From Fonsecaea monophora (Eukaryota; Ascomycota; Eurotiomycetes; Chaetothyriales; Herpotrichiellaceae): a stretch of 64,000 nucleotides of DNA. A program made the translations under genes and the position numbers. The notes beneath the pieces were generated by a model. It searched no databases. It worked only from the letters and a program-made list of their open reading frames with translations, and was not told where the DNA came from. Where the stretch lies: assembly GCF_001642475.1 (NCBI RefSeq), contig NW_019173943.1, positions 248,001-312,000 on the forward strand. The letters run 5' to 3'. Below are positions 1 through 11,115 of this stretch, piece by piece. Numbering within the stretch: the stretch's first letter is position 1; each line of letters begins with the position of its first letter.

Positions 1-986
1 GACGGTTGTGGTGGATCTTGTTCGTCCGGGATACTGGCGCCGCGACGTTCTCAGGTCGTCAGTTCCGGATGAATAGCGTCGACGTGGCCGACGTCGAGAC
101 CTTGACCACAGAGGATTTTGCGGCCGATTCGCAAGATGACATGGACGGCGTGGGCCACGGAATCGACGGTATCGTCAGCTCTTTCCACGTCGAGAACACA
201 AAGCTCTTCCTCATCCTGCGGCGGATCGTGCTTTCCAAGCGAACCGGCCACGGGCCCAGCCACGATGACCTGTGCCACGAGCTCCAGCAATGGCGAGCAG
301 AGCTGCCGCCGGAGCTGAAGTGGCGCGACGTCGAGGCCAAGCTGGATCTCCTCCCAGCCTGTCTCGCCCTGGCGTACAACCACAACCTGATCCTCGCCAA
401 TCTAGGCCCCGGTCTCCAACAGTCTGCAGACTCGGTCCACTCGGGCTCCCAGATCCACCAACTCGACGGCGCATGCGAGAACGCGGCACACCGCATCTTC
501 GACCTGACGTGCGGCATGACCACCAAATCCACATTCCCGCGCCTGCCGCACGAGGCCTTCCACGCCCTGTTCCTCGCCCAGGCCGTCTTCTACTCGCAAA
601 CCCTCGCCGCGGACGCCGCGTCGGCGAAAATGGGCCGCATGGCCGTCAACACGTGCCAGGTCGTCTGGCACAACGTCCGCGGCGGCTGGGACCCCGCCCG
701 CTGGGTCATGAAGCTGTTTGAGAACCTGCTCGATGCCACCTCGCCGCAGCAGCGCCGACCGCGGTCCGCAGAGGGCACGCTGATGTTCAACGAGGGCGAC
801 GTGGCGAACCCGGTCCTCCCAGCCGGGGCCGACTACTTGTCGTCGGACATGCCGATGAATGACTTTTCGGGCATGAATTCGCTGCTCTCGTCCATCTTTG
901 ACATTTCGACCGCCATGGACGGCCTGGATGATCCGACTGAGCAGGACATGTTTTCGTTTGGGCTGCCGAGTGATGCGAACTGGTAG
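1..986 (+). CDS. Zn2Cys6 transcription factor, C-terminal part (5' end outside window)
   Basis: The open frame runs in from the left edge (first full codon at base 3) and stops at 984-986. The first residues read RLWWILFVRD, a signature of the fungal-specific transcription factor domain (Fungal_trans), followed by the helical middle-homology region and an acidic Met/Asp-rich tail of the kind that often activates transcription. The zinc cluster and the start of the domain lie outside the window, so DNA-binding specificity cannot be judged. The gene converges on the decayed transketolase relic to its right. It is probably a nuclear pathway regulator; its target genes are unknown. Confidence 0.85.
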   Translation, partial: RLWWILFVRDTGAATFSGRQFRMNSVDVADVETLTTEDFAADSQDDMDGVGHGIDGIVSSFHVENTKLFLILRRIVLSKRTGHGPSHDDLCHELQQWRAELPPELKWRDVEAKLDLLPACLALAYNHNLILANLGPGLQQSADSVHSGSQIHQLDGACENAAHRIFDLTCGMTTKSTFPRLPHEAFHALFLAQAVFYSQTLAADAASAKMGRMAVNTCQVVWHNVRGGWDPARWVMKLFENLLDATSPQQRRPRSAEGTLMFNEGDVANPVLPAGADYLSSDMPMNDFSGMNSLLSSIFDISTAMDGLDDPTEQDMFSFGLPSDANW

Positions 987-1133
987 TTCGTTATGTCTCG
1001 ACAGCTTCAAAAAAAAAAAAGGCATTGTCAAGGATGCGAACTAGTTATTGAGTACGACGATTTTAAATGTATGGTGAACATATGATGCGAACGAGATGGA
1101 AGTAAGATGCCAGCCCGCTAGAGGGTAGTATTT

Positions 1134-1716
1134 CTACTTGAGTAATGTCCATCTACGCAGCTTCTTCCCACCCCTATGCGAATTGACAAATCTCGTAACC
1201 TTTTGGTAAACACCCTCCGTATCGAGACCGAAGCGGCAATAATTGGCGAGGCTGGCCCCCGAGAAGCCGAACGAGTCCATCGCGATCGACGCGTTACAGT
1301 ACCGTGCCCAGATGGTGGAGATGTACGCCTCCACCGAGATCGTGAACGGAGCCTCCGACAGCACCGAGTCTTTGTATTCATCGCTCTGCTCGCTGAAGAA
1401 CTGCACGCACGGCATGCTGACCACGCGGGTGGCGATGCCCTCAGCGGTTAGTCTCGCAGCGGCCTGCACGGCGAACTGTAACTCGGATCCGCACGAGACG
1501 AGAGTGACGATGGCGTCGGCCTGCTTTTGTACGACGTACCCTCCCTTGAGGACCGCGTGTCTATCAGTGCGGTGAACCGGGGCTGTCGCTGGGTCCACCG
1601 CCGTTCTGGCGACAGCAGTCGATGACCAGCTTTCTGATGTCCCGAACGACCAGTTCATCTGGGGTGTACTCGCGCGAGGACGAGACGCCGTTGACTAAAG
1701 CGTGGGATTTGGTCAT
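1134..1716 (-). pseudogene. Internally deleted transketolase / dihydroxyacetone synthase relic
   Basis: From ATG 1716 the minus strand reads a transketolase-type N terminus (DELVVRDIRKLVIDCCRQNG) and stops after about 50 codons. In another frame, between about 1600 and 1134, it continues with the family's C-terminal domain (VLKGGYVV, LVSCGSELQFAV, a VSMPCVQFF strand, an SVEA motif and the FGFSGAS segment before the C terminus). Intact members are roughly 650-700 residues, so some 500 residues are absent: the thiamine-diphosphate fold and most of the pyrimidine-binding domain. The two pieces are out of frame (offset 58 nt). No intron could hold the missing part. I call it a deletion pseudogene. 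Confidence 0.8.
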
Positions 1717-2933
1717 TGCTGCCGTAGGGAATGGTTGGAATGTCGACTATAAGGGACACAATAAGGCAAAAATCGAGCGATAGGTTGTTCTCAAGAGACT
1801 AAACGTGCATCTACGCTTACTTCAATCCCATCTACTAAAGCGCAGACCTAGTTTGATACGTATGCTATCCTGTATGTCCACCCCCTTCGCATGTTTTCAT
1901 CTCAACGTCATTTACGCGCTCGGCACCGTGGTTCAAAAATCCTGTCCAGACAACTCAATGCTGGGTAAATAGCCGTAAACTCTGCCCTGAGCACACGAGA
2001 TACTGCTGAGATAGTGCAGTAACAGCAAGACATACCTCCGCCCTCTGAAGCTTTGACAGGTTAGCGCACTCAACCCTGTAATAGTGCGTACACTTCCAGA
2101 TGCGGCAAGTTCAAGGAGTTCCACTTTTGAAATTAGCCAATAGGACACAAGCGTCTCCGGTCCGACTACTGCAAGGAGTGGGTGAGTGAGTGTAGACGGG
2201 CTGTCTCGACTTGTGACTTGGAGGAGATAGAACTAGTTCGTCTTACGGAGGGCTATGGCTATACGTTGCGACAAGAAGTCCATTCCGCGTAAGTGAAAGT
2301 AAACTGACTATACCTTGTGTGCTTGACCTCACGGATATTCGCTCAAATCAACGCGTTACGGAATACGAGTTGGGAAGCTTGTGCATGACGTGGTGATGTC
2401 TTCAGTGTTGAGGAGAAGACCGTCCAGATCAAATATGCAGGCGCGGACCGGGGGAAAAACTGGTGACATATTCATTCGCTCTGGCTTTGACATTCACGGC
2501 CACCTTGACATTGAGTTGAGGGAGACATACTCTATCTTTGGGGACTGCATCTTTATGGAACAAAGGACAATTTCAGTGCACATTATGGGGCGTAGGTTGG
2601 AGTTCTGGTTTGTGAGAGAAACGTGGAAAAAACCATATAACGATAGTCTGACAGGTCCTCAGGACCTAGTAGGATTCACAATGTTCCTCCACTGAATCAC
2701 AAAACCGCTCATGGTTTGTCCGAACACACTTTTATTCACTCTATCACAGGCATTGCGGCATCTGTACCAGAGCGCCAGTTCGAGAGAGCAATGGCCTCCC
2801 TTCTCAATGCTTTTTCGGAGAGTCACTGCCACCATCATATCAAAGTTCACATTGCAGGCGTTATCCCGGATGCTTGGTTAAGTATAGGTAGATGAGGTTG
2901 TTGAATCTCCTTACGGCCTCTTTCCATTCAGCT
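1717..2933. other. Intergenic, 1.2 kb
   Basis: Short open frames here show no family motif and no splice pattern. The only notable content is a stretch near 2649-2698 that recurs, diverged mostly by transitions, near 49087-49133. Confidence 0.5.
2649..2698 (+). repeat. Diverged dispersed repeat, copy A
   Basis: This stretch (core GTAGGATTC then ATGTTCCTCCA) aligns over about 47 positions with 49087-49133. Most clear substitutions are C/T or G/A, as expected of an old repeat hit by RIP-type mutation. Homology fades within a few bases at both ends, so it is a fragment of an unknown element. Confidence 0.45.
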
Positions 2934-3823
2934 CTAACAAACCCAACCCCCATCAACGCTGACAGTCACACCCGTAATAAAACTGGCGTCCGAGCTCAGC
3001 AGGAAGGCGACCGTCTTTGCAATTTCAATGGGCTGCGCGAACCGGCCCAAGGCACAAATTTCGGGATTCTCCTTTTCCTTCGCCGCCTTGGGGTCGGCGT
3101 CGATGGACCTTTGCATCATCGGGGTCAGAGTGAGGCCACTATAGGTTAACATTGGTCAGTTCTTGAGCTTTCAAAAGTCCGTACTGTACTACATCGTGAA
3201 CCACGCAAGAATAATGGCAGGGATTGGATATAGGACACTGACGGTGCAACTGCTGTGACCCTTATATTCTGTCGACCAAACTCCTTGGCCACGCTGGACG
3301 TCAAGCCAATCACAGCGTGCTTACTTGCCGTGTAGCACGCCGCTTCTGCACGTCCCACGAGGCCGAGAGTGCTAGAGAAGTTGACGATGCTTCCTCCGCC
3401 GCGTCGGAGCAGATGAGGAATCTCTGCCCTCACACAGTTCATCATCCCACGCACATTGACTGCAAAGACATTGTCCCAATCGCCATCTGTCTGGTCCAAG
3501 ATCGTCCCCTTGTTGTGTGACTTTGGAATAATCCCAGCGAGGTTGACAGCACCGTCCAGGCCACCGAACTGCTTCTCAACGTCTGCTAGCCACGCTTCGG
3601 TCTGCTCTCGATTGGTGATGTCAACCTTGTGAGTCAAGACCTCGCCCCCGGCAGCGCTCAGTTCCTGCTGGACTGACGCGAGAAGCTCGTCTTGGATATC
3701 GGCAATGGCGACTCTAGCCTTTAATTCGACTAGGAGCGTTGACACGGCATGGCCGATTCCAGAAGCTCCGCCGACAACGGCGATCACTTTCCCCTGCAGC
3801 ATGGAGCCAGACATATTGAACAT
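2934..3823 (-). CDS. Classical short-chain dehydrogenase/reductase (SDR)
   Basis: Two exons, 3823-3243 and 3138-2934, joined by a 104-nt intron with a GTCAGT donor and TATAG acceptor, give 261 residues. The join restores VAPGLTLTPM, the usual segment after the SDR catalytic region. Visible motifs are the cofactor loop GGASGIG, DI after the third strand, NLAG in place of NNAG, the catalytic Ser in NFSS, and YTASK with the Tyr-x3-Lys pair, ending in the SDR-typical VDGGW. It should be a cytosolic NAD(P)-dependent oxidoreductase of the 3-oxoacyl-ACP-reductase-like group; the substrate is unknown. ATG 3814 is an alternative start. Confidence 0.9.
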
Positions 3824-4588
3824 TCAAAGTCGGTCTTGATGGGCAGGTCAGGGATCGTGGTGTAAGATCCAGTCAGGCCGCCTGTGATTATATGACCTCA
3901 ACCCTTCCACTGACGGAGACACCTCAGGCAAGGTAAAGTTTTGCGAGTTAGTATTAAAGATTTGTCGGTCTGTTTCAGTTTTTCGAAGTGGTTCACGTCT
4001 AGCCAGGGGTCGAGAAGAAAGGCAGGGATCATATTGAACCCTTGGAAAAGCTATTCTTTCCGGGCATTCAAGGGTGGCCGACTCTCGGTTATATGCAGAA
4101 TGACATGGGCATGGACTTGCCACACTTCAACTCCGGACCGTCCTTGCGTTCTTTTGAGCGAAAATCATGGAGAGCGCATATGCTCAGATCGAGCATCAAA
4201 GAAGGAGCTAGTCTAGGTCTCCGCAATCTATTTCCTATTCCCTCTATGGGGTAAGTTACTCCCCGGTTCTGTTTGACTGACCTCTTACTACAGAACTACA
4301 GTCGTAGTGATCAAAGGTTCCGTCCAAAGCTACGGACCGTTCAGCTTTCAACAGAAACATGAGCTCAGATTCCCAACGAGCACTCTGAAGCGTGTCAGAT
4401 CTACCTTGACTATGATCATCTGATCGTCTAGATATCTACCCTTTTCTCGATCACGGGCGCATCTCCACTACCACTTGTTAGAGAGATGGATACATATCCC
4501 CCTGGAACTAGCTCCATTTGGACCTCCATGCCGAAAGCTGCTTAACCCGTTAATTTGGACCACCTGATGCTGAGACATGACCTGCAAC
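3824..4588. other. Intergenic, 0.77 kb
   Basis: Lies between the start of the SDR and the 3' end of a sugar porter, both on the minus strand. It holds the SDR promoter and the porter's 3' UTR. I see no supported gene. Confidence 0.5.
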
Positions 4589-6416
4589 TCAAGCAACTTC
4601 TTGGTGCACGACCGTTGCCGCCTCCACTGGTTTGCTTTCAGCCTTCCATGCCTCCAACTCACTAGCATCGATACTGTTACGTTCCAGTGCCGAAGCTCTT
4701 TTGGTCTCCTTGTGAGTTTTCCACGCCGGTGTTCCCAAGTACTTGATCCCATGAGGATCCTCGAACATGCCTTCCACTTCTTCCAAAGTCTTCCCGGAGG
4801 TCTCGGGGAAAAAGAAGAAGACGTGTATAAAGGAGGCGATCAGGAATGTCCCGAAGATAAGGTACGTCCTCCATTGAATGTTGACAAACGCAACCGGGAC
4901 GAATAGTCCCAAGGCCGTGTTGAAGGCCCAGTTGGCAGATGTGCTCAAGGCCACAGCCTTTCCCCGAACCCGTAGCGGAAACAGCTCTGGCGGATAGATC
5001 CAAGATACCGGAGACCAGGTTGTTGCAAAAGTACCGACGAATAGATATGTGAATGCAATCAGCGCTTTTGCGGGTGCGCCACTGATAAGCATCGATTGTT
5101 CTGCCACGCCGTTGACGCCGCCGGGCACAAAGGTACCGTATGTGCCTAGGACGCCTCCACTGGCGAACATCCAGATGGCGCATCCGATACTTCCAACCAT
5201 GAGCGTCGGTCGACGACCCCATCTATCGACCCAGATCAAGGCAGGGATTGTCATGACCACGTTGATGACATACTGGATCGACGAAGCCAGGAGATTGGAG
5301 TTGCCCTTGTACCCAGCCATACCGAACACAAAGGTCACATAATACACTGCCAGACAATCAATATTCGCCGTGTTTCAGATAAAAGGGAGAAACCGGCCAC
5401 TTACTCATCAGGTTCATCCCACTGAGCTGACACCAGATCTGATCGAAGGCGCCGATAATCGTGCGATTGATCATCTTGGGCTTGAACAGCTCCCAATAAG
5501 TGACATCGCCAAACTGCCGTTCAAGCTCGCATGTCACGTTGATCTCGGCCAGTTCCAAAACCACCAGTTGATGGTCAGGGTTGCCTTTGCCGTGCACCAG
5601 CGTCAAGACCGCTTTGCATTCCTCCCAGCGATCCTTTTTAGCGAGCCAGCGAGGCGACTCGGGCAGGAAGGTCATGCCAATCATGAGGTAGATCGCTGGC
5701 ACCATCTGGATTGCCCACGGTACACGGAAGGAGAGCGGGTTGTAGGTGCTGGAAGTCTGGCCGCCGATATGTGCTCCGCCGTAAGAGATACTGTCGCCTA
5801 TCAGCGAAGGATGCACTAAAAGTCGTTGAGGTGGAGGGCTCGACTCACTAATACATGGTCATGATTCCGCAGGAGATGGCCATCTGCTGGAGTCCAACCA
5901 AACGGCCTCTCTTCGAGGGTGGTGCCAACTCCGAGACGTAGACCGGGACCTGCGCAGATTCTATGCCCACGGAGACGCCGTTGAGGATTCTCCCCCCAAT
6001 AAGCATGCCGATATTCTGCGACGCGGCGGAGACGGTAGACCCGGCAATCCTGAATTTCGGTCAGTCTTTTCAAAACCCCAGTCTTCTTTGACCATTATTC
6101 TTTACCAGAACAGGCATCCAAGGATAATGGACATCTTCCTCCCGAGCCAGTCGGACATGTACCCCGAGATCAGCGCCCCGGCCCAAGACCCCGCCGCCAT
6201 CGACGCGGTGATCCCACCCTGGACAAGGGACTTGGGCCCCGAGCAGTTCTCGTTGTCGTTGAAAGGGGGCCCTTCGGGACCTTGATTGAAGTAGCATTTG
6301 TAGCCGGCGGTGCCGAGGATGCCGGACATGGAGGCGATGTCGAAGCCAAAGAGACCGCCTCCGACCACGGCGATGGACGCAATCACATAGATGTTGCCGA
6401 TGACGAAGCGCGGCAT
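4589..6416 (-). CDS. MFS sugar porter (paralogue 1)
   Basis: Four exons, 6416-6106, 6049-5849, 5790-5405 and 5346-4589, separated by 56-58-nt introns, close to 551 residues. Sugar-porter landmarks appear in order: DWLGRK after TM2, VYVSELAPPSRRGR after TM4, PESPRWLAKK before the central loop, QLSGMN in TM7, WGRRP after TM8, PPELFPLRVRGK in the second half and PETSGKTLEEVE after TM12. It should be a plasma-membrane proton-coupled or facilitative hexose/disaccharide transporter. ATG 6416 is chosen because the paralogue at 8206 starts alike (MPP..IGN). The two genes are divergent across 1.8 kb and share no exact intron position, so the duplication is old. Confidence 0.93.
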
Positions 6417-8205
6417 GGTGGTGGCGAGTATAGAGTCAAGCAAGTCACAATGAGTTGGGTGTATGCGAGGACTTCAAGGCCAAGGTAGGCTTTCACGGAC
6501 CACAAAGCAGAATTCAGACCAATTAGTGGCTCGTAGCTACAATAATGAGCCTATACGGGGTACTTTTGGGACGCCGTGCGAACCCCATGGGGTCCCCCGG
6601 AAATAATATACCTGGGAGGACACCACCCCCAGTCCTCCCCAGAACCAGCAGGCGGGACGGATAGTACAAGCAGGTCTCCGCAAGGAACAAGTAAAGGAAA
6701 CGAAGTACCCGAAATGTGAGTATCAGACGACAACAACGTCCGAATATCCTGATGTTTGGGAGCGGGGAAGTATCCGTGAATGGATTTTTTGCGCAAATAC
6801 GAGGACAGATCTTCCAGGATCGACATACCCAGCCGCTGTCGCCTAGAGCAGAGAACGAAGAATCTTGCCGTCTCCGTACGGAAATTTGTTGTCGACAAGT
6901 CTTTGATATGCCGTTGACTAACCGAGCGTGTAGTTTGCCTCTGACCTTTGTTAGCAACGTCTCGTGTTTTGCTGGGAACCACAGAGAGTTTCTGAATGGA
7001 TGGATGACATGTTTGATCAGATGAGATATCTGGAAACTATCACGGTATGCTCCCTCTCCGGTATTTTACATTGGACTGATGGCTGAGAATACAGTTGGAA
7101 GACTAGCACTTGTCTGCGTATAGCCATCTGTAACGTCTGGTGCTGCCTCGACAATGTCCTTTCGGAAGATGTCCCTTGGAGCAGATGATCCTCTCGGATA
7201 CCTTGACTTTCAGCGAGCACGGTAGGCCCCGGGCACAGCCCATACAACCCTTGGCCAGGGTCTGTAAAAGGCTTTCCAAGGACATTTTCGGCCCGCCGCT
7301 GGCTGGACGGTGAGATGCCGTCTGGATATCTGCATTTGCAAAAGGCCCCAGAACATCTTAGCATGTCAAACTCCTCTGGTCCTGGACAGCGGAGAGAACG
7401 ATCGAGACATCCATCGCCGGCGAGCGACAGGCACGCTAGAATCCTCAGTGATGCTTTTTCTGTTGTTCTGTAATGTCAGTACGCACGCAATCCCCGATGA
7501 CACGCGGGATAGCTTTGTCCCCGACATGAAACATCACACTCATGGGTCGGATACATGCCCTCCGTCGGATACTTGGAGAATACGAGGACTCCTCGGCGAC
7601 TTGTCGCTGTGGCATGGCAGGATATCCATGTCAACCGAAAGACAGGTGCAACGCTGATCAGGGTCGTCTCGGTTTCGCTAGATTCTATTGCGGAGCAATG
7701 ATCACCTCTATCTCGAAGGAAATTCCACGACTGGGCGTCGCCATGCGCATTTAGAGTATTCATCGTGTTATCATCACATTCAAAGTGTATGAATTGGTGT
7801 CACAGCCTTGCGGTGGCATTGAATCCGGCCTCCTTTGACGAGTATAGTCGTCCTAAGGAAGGCCCACAGCCATGCATGCTCCCTAACATAACTCGGCATC
7901 ATGGGCACTTGGGAGAATATCCTCGGTATTAAGGCGCGGAAACACCACTCATCCCGGAGTTGGCATCTTGGTAATTACCGGGGGAAATGCGGGTCTCAGC
8001 CTCAACTGGTTTCCGGGAAGAATCTGGGCAGTCTGGGGTAACCCCAGAATCAGACGGCGTAGGACAAAGTGGCCGAGTATCGGGTCGTCATGTCTACTCG
8101 CTTGGTATAAAAGAAGTGATGTCCTGAATTGTGGTGAGATTCATACTCCTATGACTAGTTTTCGTGTCAGAACCAAGCAGCGGTCCTCCAACTTGCTCGT
8201 CCATC
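6417..8205. other. Divergent promoter region between two sugar porters
   Basis: This 1.8-kb stretch lies between the start codons of the two porters and should carry both promoters. It has several GC-rich CCGG/CCCC clusters near 6585-6665 and 7975-8055, including TTTCCGGGAA at 8011. Small minus-strand frames near 7017-7364 contain a few cysteines but no zinc-cluster spacing. I see no supported gene. Confidence 0.5.
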
Positions 8206-10102
8206 ATGCCTCCCAAAATCGGAAATATCTACCTTATCACGGCCATCGCTGTCATCGGTGGTGGCCTTTTCGGTGCAGATATTGCGAGTATGAGTGCAAT
8301 GTGAGTTGAACAAGACTGGTATCCCGGCACTCGCGTGGTTGTTCTAATATCTCGCTCTACAGCTTAGGCACAAATCAATACAGATGCTACTTCAATCAGG
8401 GCCCCAGTGGGCCTCCATTCAACGACAACCCTGACTGTTCTGGACCAACTGCAGTTGTCCAGGGGGGCATTAATGCCTCAATGCCTGGGGGCTCCTTCAT
8501 CGCGTGTATTGTTTCGGGTTACCTCTCCGATCACTGGGGACGAAAATCCGCCATTCAGATTGGCTCCGTCATTTGGATTCTGGGATGCGTCGTGACCTGT
8601 GCAGTTCAGGTACGTGGCCAATTTTTTCACCCCATGAAAGAAATACTAAAAGTCGTGGTTCATCTTACCAGAACATCGCCATGTTGGTTGTCGGTCGCTT
8701 TATATGCGGATTCGCAGTCGGCATCTGTTCGTCTCAGGTCCCCGTCTACGTGTCCGAGCTGGCGCCGCCGAGCAGACGAGGCCGTATCGTCATCTGTCAG
8801 CAGTTCGCAATCACCTGCGGCATCACCATCATGTACTTCGTCTCCTACGGCAGCTCGTTCCTCACAGGCTCGGCCTCCTTCCGCCTTCCCTGGGGCGCCC
8901 AGGCTCTCCCTGCGGTCTTGTTGGGTATAGGCCTCATGTTCACGCCTGAGTCGCCGAGATACCTGGCACACAAAGACCGCTGGGAGGAAACACACGAGGT
9001 GCTCGCCCTGGTCCACGGAAACGGTGATCGCAGCTCGCCATTTGTGCAGAGAGAACTCCACGACATCCGCGAATTCTGCGAGTCGGAGCGCAACCAGCCG
9101 CCCAGCTCTTACTTGGAGCTCTTCAAGCCGAAGATGCTCTACCGTACCCATATCGGGGTATTCATGCAGATTTGGTCCCAGCTGTCGGGCGTGAACGTCA
9201 TGATGTACTGTGAGTACTCTAGGCTCACGTTGACCATGATCTGTCTGTTGCTAATGTGTTTTCATCAAAAGACATCACATATGTCTTTGGTATGGCAGGG
9301 CTGTCTGGTAACGTCAACCTATACTCGTCCTCGATTACATACGTGATCAACATGTGCATGACGCTACCGGCGCTGATGTGGATCGACGTTTGGGGCCGTC
9401 GCTGGCCGCTCATCCTGGGGTCAGCTTCCATGGCGGTCTGGATGTTTCTGAACGCCGCGTTGATGGCCGGGTTTGGTTCCCCAGCTCCGCCGGGAGGTGT
9501 CGACCATATTCCCCAGCAATCCTGGCAAATCCACGGTGCGGCCTCCAAGGCTTTGATCGCCAGCACGTTTCTGTTCGTTGCTAGCTTTGCCGTCTCGGTA
9601 AGTCTCTTCTCAGCCACTCACGCCCGTCCAACGTAAACAGCCTACTCACCCGCCCTCACCCCCACAGGTCGGCCCCATCTCATGGATCTACCCACCGGAG
9701 GTCTTCCCCCTCCGTCTCCGCGGAAAAGGCGTGGCCGTCTGCGTCGCTTCCAACTGGATCTTCAACTTTGCGCTGAGCTGGTTCGTCCCTCCCGCCTTCG
9801 TCAACATTAAATGGAAAGTCTACCTCATCTTCGGCGTCTTCCTGATCGCCATGGGCATCCATTTCTTCTTCGTCTACCCCGAGACGGCCGGCAAGACGTT
9901 GGAGGAGGTCGAAAATATCTTCGCGACGAGAACGAAAGCGTGGAAGACGCGCATCGAAACCAAAAAGGCACGCGAGATCGAGTCGGCGAGTATTCGCGCC
10001 GACGATCCAGAGGAGGTCAAGGACGCGGCGCTGGGGTATGTTGCGGGCAGGGTGGGCGCCGAGCACGTGGAAATGTCGATTACCGAGACGACAAAGTCGT
10101 GA
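8206..10102 (+). CDS. MFS sugar porter (paralogue 2)
   Basis: Five exons, 8206-8300, 8363-8609, 8672-9209, 9272-9597 and 9668-10102, separated by 62-70-nt introns, give 546 residues. The motifs match those of paralogue 1: DHWGRK, VYVSELAPPSRRGR, PESPRYLAHK, QLSGVN, WGRRW, PPEVFPLRLRGK and PETAGKTLEEVE. Both share a first extracellular loop with a CYFNQGP..GPPFND motif and a nearby Cys. Twelve membrane spans are expected, and the tail is charged and cytosolic. The first intron (SA|ILGT) has no counterpart in paralogue 1, and the intron near the MMY motif is shifted by two codons. Likely a sugar transporter of the plasma membrane; the substrate is not deducible. Confidence 0.93.
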
Positions 10103-11115
10103 TTCGCGCGTGGGATGAGACCAGACTTGCGCTGCTACTGAGCACCGGTCGACGTGTAGGGTATATTGATTGGCATCTACGAGATCTTGATCTGTACCGT
10201 TAAGAGTCCATCAAAGGTCTGTCTGTCGTGTCGATTAACAGTGGGGTCGAAGTGGCAATGTCTCAATGAGTCTCGTGTGGATCTACCTGCATGCTGGGCC
10301 TGGCCATATCCATTCGTTTGTGTACATAATGGCCTTTGAGCAGATCCATTCTCCTCAATTCCAATACAGAGATCCACATAGCAAATAAGCCTGTCAAGGC
10401 CAAACCAACTCCTGAATGTCCTCAGCCTCGTAGTCCTCACGGGGACCATAGCCTTGCCAAGCCTCCCTTCACTCTCACTTGACGCTAACCTCACGTGGTT
10501 AGACTGAGTTTAGAAGCTACCTACCCACCTCAGGTACCGGGTATATATGGATCCTGAGCAACCATGCAATGGAGTGGTACCGTCACATCTTCTGGTGTCA
10601 ACAACTGACTGGATGATGAGAGTAGTAGTAACTCTCCCTGTATTTCCCCAAGACTAACGTAGCAACTAAACAGTGCTCATCTTCTAAGGCACTAATCCGA
10701 CCCAGCAGCCGGCAATTTCGCGGGGAATTTACCGCAAATGGTGCCTTACCCGCCCCCGTCAACAACATCGCTGCGACTGCGAGACAGGGCGTCGCAGGCG
10801 GAGAGCGTCGTGTATGTGGCTCTGTAGCTACAACTCATGAGTCCTGGCGACAGTTCCGGGTAGACGACTCCGACAAGACATGTCGACAGATTTTTACATC
10901 CTTGGGGACACTGACGCTGACGTGGAAAATGGGATCGGTCTCGATAAAAGCTGTCCGGTGCCTCGGGGGATGCGAGATATTATCGCGGTTGAAGTGATTC
11001 ATTGGTGCAGATCCACTGTACTCTACTCAACACTCGATACTCGATACTCGATTTGTTAGGGGTTGGATTTCAAAAGACAGCAAAGACGCCCCACTGAAAC
11101 AGAGTCAAATTAACC
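10103..11115. other. Intergenic, 1.0 kb
   Basis: Between the porter and the aldehyde dehydrogenase. The last 100 bases before ATG 11116 contain a tandem CTCGATACT repeat (about 11033-11051). I see no supported gene. Confidence 0.5.

Noticed and set aside
7017..7364. Cysteine-containing minus-strand frames resembling a zinc cluster
   Set aside because: Cys spacing does not match Zn2Cys6 or C2H2, and no splice pattern or downstream domain follows.
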